Shown here: piece by piece, positions 46,114 to 57,029 of the stretch
How the letters are laid out: the number at the start of each line of letters is the position of its first letter
Numbering within the stretch: position 1 is the stretch's first letter
NCBI RefSeq assembly: GCF_002968575.1
Contig: NZ_PVBM01000002.1
Span: 62,001 to 126,000, forward strand
From: Neorhizobium huautlense
GTDB taxonomy: Bacteria; Pseudomonadota; Alphaproteobacteria; Rhizobiales; Rhizobiaceae
Direction: 5' to 3'
Length of the DNA stretch: 64,000 bases
The notes under the pieces: generated by a model
Seen by the model: the letters and a program-made list of their open reading frames with translations, nothing else
The model's database searches: none
Told to the model about the DNA's origin: nothing
Program-made: the position numbers and the translations under genes

Positions 46114-46542
46114 ATGACAGACCTTTCCAAAACCCTGGAGGAGCTGTGTGCGGAAAAGGGCATGCGAATGACGGACCAGCGTCGTGTGATTGCCCGTATC
46201 CTGCAGGAATCCGCCGACCATCCGGATGTCGAGGAACTTTACCGCCGCTCCTCCAAAGTCGATCCGCGTATCTCGATCTCGACTGTCTATCGCACCGTCA
46301 AGCTGTTCGAGGACGAGGGGATTATCGAACGGCATGATTTTCGCGATGGCCGCTCGCGTTATGAAACCGTGCCGGAAGAACATCACGACCACATGATCGA
46401 CCTCACTACCGGCAATGTCATCGAATTCCGCTCGGCGGAAATCGAAGCGCTGCAGGAGCGAATTGCCCGCGAGCACGGCTTCCGCCTCGTCGGCCATCGG
46501 CTGGAGCTTTACGGCATCCCGCTCGACAAGGACGATAAGTGA
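46114..46542 (+). CDS. mur: Fur-family metalloregulator, probably the manganese-responsive Mur
   Basis: A 142-residue Fur-family repressor. The winged helix (10-85) includes MRMTDQRRVIARILQESADHPDVEELYRR and ISISTVYRTVKLFEDEGII. The metal-binding HHDHMIDL segment follows. The Cys-x2-Cys pairs that bind structural zinc in many Fur proteins are absent. This is typical of rhizobial Fur orthologues, which respond to manganese and are called Mur, often controlling sitABCD. Synteny (rimI-mur-olsA) agrees with Agrobacterium and relatives. olsA overlaps its stop. Confidence 0.88.
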   Translation: MTDLSKTLEELCAEKGMRMTDQRRVIARILQESADHPDVEELYRRSSKVDPRISISTVYRTVKLFEDEGIIERHDFRDGRSRYETVPEEHHDHMIDLTTGNVIEFRSAEIEALQERIAREHGFRLVGHRLELYGIPLDKDDK

Positions 46543-47342
46543 TAACCTGGCTGCGGATCGGCCTCATTGTCGTCTCCCTCTTCGCAGTCACGCTGATCCT
46601 TTTGCCGTTCCAGCTGGTTGGCCTCCTCTTCGACCTCAAGATCCGGCGTCGCGTCCCGCGCTACTGGCACAGGGCAGCCTGCTGGTTGCTCGGGATCCGC
46701 ATCCACGTACACGGGCATCTCGAGTACCGCCGGCCGCTGATGCTCGCCTCCAACCATGTGTCATGGAAGGACATTCTGGTGCTCGGCGCGGTGGCGGATG
46801 TCGTCTATATCGCAAAAGCGGAAGTTGCCGACTGGCCGATTTTCGGCACCCTGGCAAAGCTCCAGAAGAGCATTTTCATCGCCCGCGAGCAGAAGCGTCG
46901 GACGGGAGAGCAGGTAAACGAGATTGCCGAGCGGATGAAGGCAGGCGAGATCGTAGTGCTTTTTCCCGAGGGCACGACATCGGACGGCAACCGGCTCATG
47001 GAGGTCAAATCATCGCTCTTTGGAGCGGCGGCCGCCGCGGCGCCTTACACGTCCGGAGGCGTCGTGCATGTCCAGCCGGTGGCGCTCGCCTATACCCGTG
47101 TGCATGGCATGGCGATGGGCCGCTTCCACCGGCCGATCGCGGCTTGGCCGGGCGATATCGAACTCGTCCCGCATCTGATGGGCGTGCTGAAGGAAGGCGC
47201 GCTCGATGTCGATGTGGCGTTCGGCGAAACGGTGGATTTCCGCACCGGGGACAATCGCAAACATCTGAGCCAGGCAATCACCAGCCGCATCCGGCGCATG
47301 CTGATCAGGCACCTGCGCGGCCGCGACTATGAAGGCATGTAG
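46539..47342 (+). CDS. olsA: OlsA-type lysophospholipid / 1-acyl-glycerol-3-phosphate acyltransferase
   Basis: A 267-residue PlsC-family acyltransferase with an N-terminal membrane segment (5-25). The catalytic H-x4-D is in SNHVSWKDI and FPEGTTSDGNRLMEV is the substrate-binding block. The neighbourhood between Fur/Mur and miaB matches the olsA locus of Sinorhizobium and Agrobacterium, where the enzyme O-acylates lyso-ornithine lipid. Function as a general PlsC is the alternative. The GTG start overlaps the mur stop by 4 bases. The first-step gene olsB is at 29073. Confidence 0.82.
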   Translation: MITWLRIGLIVVSLFAVTLILLPFQLVGLLFDLKIRRRVPRYWHRAACWLLGIRIHVHGHLEYRRPLMLASNHVSWKDILVLGAVADVVYIAKAEVADWPIFGTLAKLQKSIFIAREQKRRTGEQVNEIAERMKAGEIVVLFPEGTTSDGNRLMEVKSSLFGAAAAAAPYTSGGVVHVQPVALAYTRVHGMAMGRFHRPIAAWPGDIELVPHLMGVLKEGALDVDVAFGETVDFRTGDNRKHLSQAITSRIRRMLIRHLRGRDYEGM

Positions 47343-47384
47343 GAAATGCTTCATTTCCCGGCCCTCTTGCGGTAAAGAGCCCGC

Positions 47385-48806
<1,422 letters not shown>

Positions 48807-48829
48807 ACCAAGAATAGGAGCTTGCCTGC

Positions 48830-49885
48830 TTGAACGGACATGAATTGGTTTCTTCACCCGCGCGCCAACCCCGATCCGCCGTGACCGACGCCAATCACTT
48901 CGTCCTGACGTTCGAGAACAACAGGTTCGCAAGCGAGCTTTTCGGACAGTTCGACCAGAATTTGAAGCTTCTCGAGGAGCGGCTGCATATCGATGCCCGT
49001 CCACGCGGCAACTCGGTCGCCATTTCCGGGGACCTGACCGCTACCAACCAGGCCCGCCGGGCCCTGGATTTTCTTTACGACCGGCTTCAGAAAGGCGGCT
49101 CTGTGGAAGTATCCGATGTTGAGGGTGCTATCCGCATGGCGCAGGCGGCCGACGATCAACTCACTCTTCCGACGTTGGAGCGTAAAGCCAAGTTGTCGAT
49201 GGCTCAAATTTCCACCCGCAAGAAGACGATTGCGGCGCGCACTCCCACCCAGGACGCCTATATGCGGGCGCTGGAACGGTCGGAGCTTGTTCTGGGGGTC
49301 GGACCTGCCGGCACGGGCAAGACCTATCTCGCTGTCGCCCATGCCGCCCAGCTTCTGGAGCGCGGCGCCGTCGACAAGATCATCCTGTCCCGCCCGGCCG
49401 TCGAAGCCGGCGAGCGCCTGGGCTTCCTGCCCGGAGACATGAAGGAAAAAGTCGATCCCTATCTCAGGCCTCTGTACGACGCGCTCTACGACATGATGCC
49501 GGGCGACAAGGTGGAGCGGGCGATCACCGCCGGCGTCATCGAGATTGCGCCGCTCGCCTTCATGCGCGGCCGGACGCTTGCCAATGCCGCGGTTATTCTC
49601 GATGAGGCTCAGAACACCACATCGATGCAGATGAAGATGTTTCTGACGCGTCTGGGCGAAAATTCCCGGATGATCGTCACGGGCGATCCGAGCCAGATCG
49701 ACCTGCCGCGTGGGGTCAAGTCCGGACTGGTCGAGGCCCTGCAGGTGCTGAAGGGCGTGGAAGGCATTTCCGTCATCCGCTTCAAGGACACCGATGTCGT
49801 CCGCCACCCGCTGGTCGGCCGCATCGTCAAGGCCTATGACGCGCAATATGCCGTTCACGAGGAAAGCGAGGACTTCGATCGTTAA
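48830..49885 (+). CDS. phoH: PhoH-like ATPase (YbeZ)
   Basis: A 351-residue PhoH-family ATPase. The N-terminal 110 residues form a KH-like region, as in YbeZ, and the ATPase has Walker [16 protein letters not shown] and Walker [11 protein letters not shown]. Its partner is the endonuclease YbeY, encoded 17 bp downstream; YbeZ supports its role in rRNA maturation. The TTG start has AGGAG upstream with a 9-base gap and fits the usual N-terminus. Despite the name it is not proven to be phosphate-regulated. Confidence 0.92.
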   Translation: MNGHELVSSPARQPRSAVTDANHFVLTFENNRFASELFGQFDQNLKLLEERLHIDARPRGNSVAISGDLTATNQARRALDFLYDRLQKGGSVEVSDVEGAIRMAQAADDQLTLPTLERKAKLSMAQISTRKKTIAARTPTQDAYMRALERSELVLGVGPAGTGKTYLAVAHAAQLLERGAVDKIILSRPAVEAGERLGFLPGDMKEKVDPYLRPLYDALYDMMPGDKVERAITAGVIEIAPLAFMRGRTLANAAVILDEAQNTTSMQMKMFLTRLGENSRMIVTGDPSQIDLPRGVKSGLVEALQVLKGVEGISVIRFKDTDVVRHPLVGRIVKAYDAQYAVHEESEDFDR

Positions 49886-49902
49886 GATCGAAGCCGCAGT
49901 TC

Positions 49903-50412
49903 ATGCCGAGTTTGGATATCCAGATCAGCGTCGAAGAAGAGGGTTGGCCTGATGAGCCGGCTCTCCTAGCTCTGAGCGAAAAAACCCTCGGCGCCGCCGC
50001 CGATCTCCTCTCGAAGGAGGAAGTGCAGCCGTTCCCGAAAACCGCACCGGAACTTTCGCTGGTCTTTACGAACGACGCCTCCATCCGGGAAATCAACGCC
50101 GAATGGCGCGGGAAGGACAAGCCGACCAATGTCTTGTCTTTCCCGGCGTTTCCGCTGGCGCCGGGCAAAATGCCGGGGCCGATGCTTGGCGACATCGTCA
50201 TCGCACGCGAGACTGTCGAACGCGAAGCGGTTGATCTTGACAAGACTTTCGAGGATCATCTGACCCATCTGCTGGTCCACGGTTTCCTGCATCTGTTCGG
50301 TTACGACCATATGCAGGCGGACGAAGCGGAGAAAATGGAAGCGCTGGAGACTCGCATTTTGGCGAAGCTCGGCCTATCTGACCCCTATGCGGGGCAGGAC
50401 CCGATAGTATAG
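49903..50412 (+). CDS. ybeY: YbeY, endoribonuclease for 16S rRNA 3'-end maturation
   Basis: A 169-residue zinc-dependent RNase. The three metal-binding His are in the motif [15 protein letters not shown] at about 117-131, and [12 protein letters not shown] precedes it. YbeY of Sinorhizobium has broad effects on rRNA and small-RNA function. It sits between phoH and corC in the conserved miaB-phoH-ybeY-corC-lnt order. Confidence 0.96.
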   Translation: MPSLDIQISVEEEGWPDEPALLALSEKTLGAAADLLSKEEVQPFPKTAPELSLVFTNDASIREINAEWRGKDKPTNVLSFPAFPLAPGKMPGPMLGDIVIARETVEREAVDLDKTFEDHLTHLLVHGFLHLFGYDHMQADEAEKMEALETRILAKLGLSDPYAGQDPIV

Positions 50413-50422
50413 TATTGGACCT

Positions 50423-51601
50423 ATGAACGATTTTTCGAGCAATGTTGCCCGCGAGGGCAAGGACGCCGACACCAGTTCCTCGGAAGAGGGCAGTAGTCCG
50501 TCACGATCCGAACACCAGCCCAGATCGCATAATTCATTCTGGTCGCGCGTCCTCAGGCTGCTGCGCCCGTCGCAAGGCGAGAAGCTCCGGGAAGATCTCG
50601 CCGACGCGCTGCTGACCGATACCAATGTCAGCAACGCTTTTTCGCCCGAGGAAAGGGCGATGCTGCACAATATCCTCCGCTTCCGCGAAGTTCGCGTCGA
50701 GGATCTCATGGTGCCGCGCGCCGATATCGAAGCGGTCGACATGAACATGACGATCGGCGAGCTGATGATCCATTTCGAGGAGACCGGGCGTTCGCGCATG
50801 CCGGTCTACGGCGACAATCTCGACGACGCCCGTGGTTTTGTGCATATCCGGGATCTCCTCTCCTATCTCGCAAAGCAGGCGCGCAACAAGCGGCGCGTCA
50901 GCGCGCGGGCTGCGCCGGCTCAACCGATGCCGCTTGCGACAGACAAGCCCGAAAAGGTGGAAAAGCAGGTTCGCACGCCAAGGCCGGCCTTCGATCTCGG
51001 CCGCGTCGATCTCGAGCAAACGGTCGCCGAGGCCGGGCTCATCCGGAAGATCCTGTTCGTGCCGCCATCCATGCTGGCCTCCGATCTGCTGCAGAGCATG
51101 CAGGCGGCGCGTACACAGCTTGCGCTCGTCATCGACGAATACGGCGGCACCGACGGCCTTGTTTCGCATGAGGATATCGTCGAGATGGTGATCGGCGACG
51201 TCGAAGACGAACATGACAACGAGGAGGTCATGTTCTCCCGTGCGGGCGAGGATGTTTTCGTCGCCGATGCCCGCATCGAGCTTGAAGAAATAGCCAAGGC
51301 TATCGGCTCGGATTTCGATATCCGGGATCGCCTGGACGACGTCGATACGCTGGGCGGACTGATCTTCTCGGCTCTCGGCCGCATTCCGGTCCGTGGAGAA
51401 GTGGTGCAGGCGGTTCCCGGCTTCGAATTCCAGATCCTTGACGCGGATCCCCGCCGTATCAAGCGCGTGCGCATCATGCGCAAACGCGCGCTCGCCCGCC
51501 GCCGCCCGAAGGGCGACGGAGACCTGCTTCTTGCCGACCAGACGGCGCCGGCCGTATTGCCACCGCCACCAACCCGCGAGACGGATCGGCCTCATCAATA
51601 G
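50423..51601 (+). CDS. CorC/HlyC-family CBS-pair protein
   Basis: A 392-residue soluble protein. N-terminal 50 residues are Ser/Glu-rich. The CBS pair spans about 90-265 (VEDLMVPRADIEAVDMNM, the first-motif, and LALVIDEYGGTDGLVSHEDI, the second). A CorC/HlyC domain follows (VFVADARIELEEIAKAIG, VDTLGGLIFSALGRIPVRGEVV). Members modulate magnesium or cobalt transport. No membrane segment is present. It follows ybeY by 10 bp and precedes lnt. Confidence 0.92.
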   Translation: MNDFSSNVAREGKDADTSSSEEGSSPSRSEHQPRSHNSFWSRVLRLLRPSQGEKLREDLADALLTDTNVSNAFSPEERAMLHNILRFREVRVEDLMVPRADIEAVDMNMTIGELMIHFEETGRSRMPVYGDNLDDARGFVHIRDLLSYLAKQARNKRRVSARAAPAQPMPLATDKPEKVEKQVRTPRPAFDLGRVDLEQTVAEAGLIRKILFVPPSMLASDLLQSMQAARTQLALVIDEYGGTDGLVSHEDIVEMVIGDVEDEHDNEEVMFSRAGEDVFVADARIELEEIAKAIGSDFDIRDRLDDVDTLGGLIFSALGRIPVRGEVVQAVPGFEFQILDADPRRIKRVRIMRKRALARRRPKGDGDLLLADQTAPAVLPPPPTRETDRPHQ

Positions 51602-51692
51602 ACTGCCCCAGCCGCTCGGTCTCTTTGGCTCACGACAAGTCGGCCGTTTTTTGGAAGACTGCGGCGGCTGATTCGGGGAAGAAGGGGACGAC

Positions 51693-53294
51693 ATGGAGCG
51701 GCTGGCGGGCAGGATCATGCTTCTGTGGGGCTTTCCGCGCGTCGTCGTCGCTTTTCTTGCCGGGGCGATCGGTGCCCTGGCCCTGCCGCCGGTGGGATTC
51801 TTCGCGACGCTTTTCATCTCCTTCACGCTGCTCGTCTGGCTGATGGACGGTTCGACTGGTAATCCGGCGGGCGGAGTTTGGCCGCGCTTGCGTGCCGACT
51901 TCCTGCTCGGCTGGGTTTTCGGGTTCGGTTATTTCGTCGCCGGTCTCTGGTGGCTTGGCAACGCCCTCCTTGTCGAGGCGGACGATTTTGCCTGGGCGCT
52001 GCCGCTGGCGGTGCTTGGTCTGCCTGCCTATCTCGCTTTGTTTTATGGCCTTGCCACATCGCTCGCCCGCCTTCTCTGGTCCGATGGCATCGGTCGGATC
52101 GCGGCGCTCGCCTTCAGCTTCGGTCTGGCGGAATGGCTGCGTGGCTTCGTCGCGACCGGCTTTCCCTGGAATGCCGTCGGTTACGGGGCGATGCCCATGC
52201 CTTTGATGATGCAATCCTCTGCGGTGTTGGGCATCGGCGGCGTCACCGTGCTTGCCGTCTTTGTTTTTTCGGCGCCGGCCCTCGTCGGCACGCGAAAAGG
52301 CATGCGCACCGGCCTGGCCGCGGCTGCGGTGCTGTTTTGCGCTCACCTCGGCTTCGGCGGTTACCGGCTGTACATTGCCGACCGTATCCCGGCGCCAGCC
52401 GTCGCGAGCCAGATGACGGTTCGCATCGTCCAGCCGGTGATCGATCAGGCCCGTAAGCTCGACGATAGGGAGCGGGCGGCGATCTTCGAGGAGCATCTTT
52501 CGCTTTCGGCCCTGCCGCCCGAAAATAACGGCAAGCGGCCGGATCTGATTGTCTGGCCGGAGACCTCCGTGCCGTTCATCCTCACCCAGAATCCCGACGC
52601 GCTGAGCCGGATTGCGGAAGTTCTTGAAGACGGGCAGGTCCTGATAACGGGGGCCGTGCGTTCGGAAGACGCGGGCGCCGGCTTGGCGCCTCGCTTCTAC
52701 AATTCCATCTATGCGATCGACAGCGACGGCCAGATCATATCCGCGTCGGACAAGGTGCATCTCGTGCCGTTCGGCGAATATGTGCCCTACGAGGATCTGT
52801 TGCGCAATATCGGCATTCCGGACGCAATCGCCATGCCGGGCGGCTTCACGGCGGCGCCGGCGCGGGCGCTCCTGACGCTCCCCGATGGCAGGACCTTTTA
52901 CCCGCTCGTCTGTTACGAGGCCATCTTCGCCGACGAGATCGGCTCCGACGTCGAGGGCACGAGCGCGTTGTTGAATGTCACCAATGACGGCTGGTTCGGC
53001 GCTACGCCCGGTCCATATCAGCATTTTCAACAGGCCCGGATACGCGCCGTCGAGAGCGGTCGGCCTCTGATTCGTGCGGCAAATACCGGCATTTCAGCGG
53101 TTGTCGATCCATACGGAAGAGTCGTAGCCGGTTTAGGTTACAATCAGAAAGGCGTTATGGATGCAACCGTCGGAGGTGATCCGGTATCGCATTGGGACAG
53201 CGAAACACGCAGAAATTACTTCTGGTTGCTTACGGCATTTATGTTGCTGATTGCAGTCGTCTCGCGCACTGGTTTTAATTTTCGAAAGAATTGA
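51693..53294 (+). CDS. lnt: Lnt, apolipoprotein N-acyltransferase
   Basis: A 533-residue membrane enzyme that adds the third acyl chain to lipoproteins. At least seven hydrophobic segments lie in the first 215 residues and one at the C-terminus. The nitrilase-like periplasmic domain has the catalytic triad Glu in VWPETSVPF, Lys in KVHLVPFGEYVP and Cys in PLVCYEAIF. The Sinorhizobium homologue is ActA, needed for acid tolerance. The regulator praR/phrR follows, as in those species. Confidence 0.95.
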   Translation: MERLAGRIMLLWGFPRVVVAFLAGAIGALALPPVGFFATLFISFTLLVWLMDGSTGNPAGGVWPRLRADFLLGWVFGFGYFVAGLWWLGNALLVEADDFAWALPLAVLGLPAYLALFYGLATSLARLLWSDGIGRIAALAFSFGLAEWLRGFVATGFPWNAVGYGAMPMPLMMQSSAVLGIGGVTVLAVFVFSAPALVGTRKGMRTGLAAAAVLFCAHLGFGGYRLYIADRIPAPAVASQMTVRIVQPVIDQARKLDDRERAAIFEEHLSLSALPPENNGKRPDLIVWPETSVPFILTQNPDALSRIAEVLEDGQVLITGAVRSEDAGAGLAPRFYNSIYAIDSDGQIISASDKVHLVPFGEYVPYEDLLRNIGIPDAIAMPGGFTAAPARALLTLPDGRTFYPLVCYEAIFADEIGSDVEGTSALLNVTNDGWFGATPGPYQHFQQARIRAVESGRPLIRAANTGISAVVDPYGRVVAGLGYNQKGVMDATVGGDPVSHWDSETRRNYFWLLTAFMLLIAVVSRTGFNFRKN

Positions 53295-53446
53295 CCAAAA
53301 ACCCCTAAAAATGCATAGTGGCTTTAGCCTCTCGTCGCGCCCGTTATGCTTTTCAGGTTGAGCTTGTTGTGACCAACCTTACGAAGCGTAGCATACACGC
53401 AGACCGGGTTATGGGGATTGAACAGCAAACTCGACAGGACGTCGTT

Positions 53447-53863
53447 ATGATTGAGAATAAGAAGAAGCCGAACCCGATAGACATTCATGTCGGGAGCCGG
53501 ATTCGCCTTCGCCGAACCATGCTCGGAATGAGCCAGGAAAAGCTGGGCGAAAGCCTCGGGATCACCTTTCAGCAGATCCAGAAATACGAAAAAGGTACCA
53601 ACCGGGTCGGTGCGAGCCGGCTGCAGAACATATCGAGCATCCTGAACGTTCCGGTTTCCTTCTTTTTCGAAGATGCTCCGGGCGAACATTCCGGCCAGGG
53701 GGGCATGGCTGAAGCGTCGAGCTCGAACTATGTCGTGGACTTCCTGTCCTCCGCTGAAGGCCTGCAGCTCAACCGGGCTTTCGTAAAGATCGCAGACCCG
53801 AAGGTGCGGCGTCGTCTGGTGGATTTGGTCAAGGCGCTTGCGGCGGAAGCCGAAACCGAGTGA
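53447..53863 (+). CDS. praR: PraR/PhrR-type XRE-family transcriptional regulator
   Basis: A 138-residue Cro/C1-type regulator. The HTH (15-75) has RIRLRRTMLGMSQEKLGESL and ITFQQIQKYEKGTNRVGASR. An extended C-terminal helix is acidic. Length and sequence pattern fit PraR of Rhizobium leguminosarum (quorum-sensing and attachment control) and PhrR of Sinorhizobium (acid-stress-induced). Those genes also sit next to the lnt homologue. ATG 53447 has AGGA upstream. An intrinsic terminator follows, then metK. Confidence 0.85.
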   Translation: MIENKKKPNPIDIHVGSRIRLRRTMLGMSQEKLGESLGITFQQIQKYEKGTNRVGASRLQNISSILNVPVSFFFEDAPGEHSGQGGMAEASSSNYVVDFLSSAEGLQLNRAFVKIADPKVRRRLVDLVKALAAEAETE

Positions 53864-53884
53864 GGCGAATCGCCACGACCTCTG

Positions 53885-53911
53885 AAAAGCGGCCTTCAAG
53901 GCCGCTTTTTT
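53885..53911 (+). terminator. Intrinsic terminator of praR
   Basis: AAAAGCGGCC-TTCAA-GGCCGCTTTTTT: a perfect 10-bp stem with a five-base loop and a run of six T. Confidence 0.92.
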
Positions 53912-53958
53912 GTTGGTTATTTGCTGGATCTGCCCGTTGCAAGATTTTTTAGGATGCA

Positions 53959-53980
53959 CACATAAAGATATATTTATGTG
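53959..53980. repeat. 8-bp inverted repeat in the metK leader region
   Basis: CACATAAA-GATATA-TTTATGTG, perfect arms, 74 bp before the metK start. It could be an operator or a transcript hairpin; no recognised S-adenosylmethionine riboswitch pattern was found. Confidence 0.6.
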
Positions 53981-54053
53981 GTTGTACGCTTGTTTTTGGG
54001 CGCAAAAATCACTAAACACGTGGCCGTATCTTTCTTTGAGGGGAATTCCCATA

Positions 54054-55313
<1,260 letters not shown>

Positions 55314-55344
55314 TCGGCCTTTACGGATCGTTCAAGAAGACTGT

Positions 55345-55379
55345 AAAGCGGGTGTCTCGCGAGCGAGACGCCCGCTTTT
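55345..55379 (+). terminator. Intrinsic terminator of metK
   Basis: A 15-bp stem (AAAGCGGGTGTCTCG with CGAGACGCCCGCTTT, one G-T pair) with a four-base loop and a T4 tail. Confidence 0.85.
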
Positions 55380-55396
55380 ATCATGAGAGATAGCCC

Positions 55397-56098
55397 ATGA
55401 CCGGACAGCAGCACCCCAGTCGCGCCACCGAAGCCTTCTTCGGCCGTCGCAAGGGAAAGCCGCTACGCGAGCGGCAGGCGGAAGGCATGGCGACGCTGCT
55501 GCCGGCCTTGAAGCTTGATCTTCAGAACGAAGCACCCGCGCGGTTGTCGGAGCTTTTCCCCGTGCCGGTGGAGGATCTACGGCTGGAGATCGGTTTCGGG
55601 GGCGGCGAACACCTCATCCATCGCGCCCAGGAAAATCCGAAGACAGGCTTCATCGGCATCGAGCCCTTCGTCAATTCGATGGCCAAGCTTCTGTCGCGGG
55701 TCGATGAGCTGGAGCTGAAGAATATCCGCGTTTACGACGATGACGCTACGCAAGCGCTGGACTGGTTGCCGGACGCATCGCTCGATCGCATCGATCTGCT
55801 CTATCCGGACCCTTGGCCGAAGCGGAAACATTGGAAGAGGCGGTTCGTCTCGCAAGTCAACCTCGACCGCTTCCACCGCGTATTGAAGCCGGACGGCCTC
55901 TTCTGCTTTGCGTCCGATATCGACACATACGTCAATTGGACGCTGATCCACTGCCGCAACCACGGCGGCTTCAAGTGGCTAGCCGAACAATCGTCCGACT
56001 GGCTGACGCCCTTCGCCGGCTGGCCGGGTACACGATACGAAAACAAGGCCCGCCGCGAAGGCCGTTCCTCGGCCTACCTGACGTTTCGCAAAATCTGA
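55397..56098 (+). CDS. trmB: TrmB, tRNA (guanine-46-N7)-methyltransferase
   Basis: A 233-residue SAM enzyme that methylates G46 of t[17 protein letters not shown] is motif [20 protein letters not shown] is the family signature with the catalytic Asp. [13 protein letters not shown] gives the basic N-terminus. The metK terminator ends 17 bp upstream, so some read-through or a separate start is needed. It is convergent with the DUF1150 gene, 3 bp away. Confidence 0.96.
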   Translation: MTGQQHPSRATEAFFGRRKGKPLRERQAEGMATLLPALKLDLQNEAPARLSELFPVPVEDLRLEIGFGGGEHLIHRAQENPKTGFIGIEPFVNSMAKLLSRVDELELKNIRVYDDDATQALDWLPDASLDRIDLLYPDPWPKRKHWKRRFVSQVNLDRFHRVLKPDGLFCFASDIDTYVNWTLIHCRNHGGFKWLAEQSSDWLTPFAGWPGTRYENKARREGRSSAYLTFRKI

Positions 56099-56101
56099 AG
56101 G

Positions 56102-56359
56102 TCAGTGCAGGCTGACGGTCTTCAGATCGTCTTCAGCAGCCTTGAAAAAGGTGCTGGAACGGTTGTCCGTCAGGAGGATCGGTGTGCCATCGGCACCGAA
56201 CAGAGCCCAAAGATCAAGACTGGGGTCGATTTCGGGGGCTTCGGGGAAACAGCGGGACACTTCGTCCGACCGCATCTTGCGAATGTATCCGACCTCTCCA
56301 GCGCCCAGGTGAGCAAGTTCGGACTGCGTCAAACGCGTATTCGCTTCTTTCAGGAGCAT
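56102..56359 (-). CDS. DUF1150-family small protein
   Basis: An 85-residue alphaproteobacterial protein. LTQSELAHLGAGEVGYIRKM, PEIDPSLDLWALFGADGTPI and LTDNRSS are typical of DUF1150. I chose the ATG at 56359 because GGAGG lies five bases upstream; ATG 56371 is possible. It follows hsp20 by 44 bp, a frequent pairing in the class, which suggests co-expression under heat. Function unknown. Confidence 0.88.
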   Translation of the reverse strand: MLLKEANTRLTQSELAHLGAGEVGYIRKMRSDEVSRCFPEAPEIDPSLDLWALFGADGTPILLTDNRSSTFFKAAEDDLKTVSLH

Positions 56360-56403
56360 TCCAGCCTCCATGGTGAGGATGCAACGGCATTACCGCCGTT
56401 GAC

Positions 56404-56832
56404 CTACTCTGAGACGGAAATGTTAATTTTTCGCACCATACGCGCCGGCTCCGGACGGATGAGGTCGATCGAGAGAAGTCCGTTCTTGAGTCCGGCACCT
56501 GAGACCTGCATTCCGTCGGCCAGCACGAATACGCGCTGGAACTGGCGGGCCGCGATGCCCCGATAGAGATAATCGCGCTCGGCCTGCTCCACTTGCCGGC
56601 CCCGGATGACGAGCTGGTTCTCCTCCGTCATCACCTCAAGTTCGGCTTCCGAAAACCCCGCAACCGCCAGCGTGATGCGCAGGCGCTCCGGATTGCCGGC
56701 GGCATCTGGGAGAATGCGCTCGATATTGTAAGGAGGATATCCGTCGTTGGCCTTTGCAAGGCGTTCGAGGGTCTTTTCCATGGCGTCGAAGCCCAGAAGC
56801 AGCGGGCTCGCAAACGGCGTTATTCGGCTCAT
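56404..56832 (-). CDS. Hsp20-family small heat-shock protein
   Basis: A 142-residue alpha-crystallin-domain chaperone that holds unfolding proteins. PYNIERILP opens the domain, FSEAELEVMTEENQLVIRGR is the central part and GAGLKNGLLSIDLIRPEP is the conserved GxLxxxL-type block near 115-132. The C-terminal I-x-I is weakly kept (INISV). ATG 56832 is set by AAGGA seven bases upstream. The leader carries a sigma-32 promoter and a ROSE-like thermometer. DUF1150 is downstream. Confidence 0.95.
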   Translation of the reverse strand: MSRITPFASPLLLGFDAMEKTLERLAKANDGYPPYNIERILPDAAGNPERLRITLAVAGFSEAELEVMTEENQLVIRGRQVEQAERDYLYRGIAARQFQRVFVLADGMQVSGAGLKNGLLSIDLIRPEPARMVRKINISVSE

Positions 56833-56837
56833 TATCC

Positions 56838-56891
56838 AGTCCTTGCAACAAGCGACCATGCCGATGCCCGGAAGTCGGCGCATCAGCTCGA
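56838..56891 (-). promoter_or_regulatory. ROSE-like RNA thermometer in the hsp20 leader
   Basis: In the minus-strand transcript GGUCGCUUG-UU-GCAAGGACU forms a hairpin (56838-56857). The AAGGA Shine-Dalgarno is paired with UCGCUU, which fits the ROSE anti-SD pattern U-Y-G-C-U, and one G is bulged opposite it. A second stem GCCGA / UCGGC (56860-56879) lies upstream. ROSE elements are known before small heat-shock genes in rhizobia and open on warming. The leader would be about 59 nt, starting near 56891. Confidence 0.7.
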
Positions 56892-56897
56892 AAATCT

Positions 56898-56926
56898 ATA
56901 TGGGGAGCGGCCGCGGAGACCGCAAG
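56898..56926 (-). promoter_or_regulatory. Sigma-32 (RpoH) promoter of hsp20
   Basis: On the minus strand CTTGCGG (56926-56920), 14 bases, then CCCCATAT (56905-56898). The -10 half is a perfect match to CCCCATNT and the spacer is in range; the -35 half keeps CTTG. Confidence 0.75.
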
Positions 56927-57029
56927 GATCGTGAGGCCGGTCCGGAAACACTGATCTGCCACTGTCCGGGCGCACTTGACAAGGCATTACCCCGAGGCCA
57001 ACAAACCCCGGCAAATTAAGGGGCTAAAC

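Noticed and set aside
51630..53030. 466-residue open frame on the minus strand
   Set aside because: It is antisense to lnt, with an extreme Arg/Gly/Asp composition and no motif.
53912..54053. SAM riboswitch before metK
   Set aside because: The expected pseudoknot or conserved core could not be found by eye; only a simple repeat is visible. A covariance search would decide.
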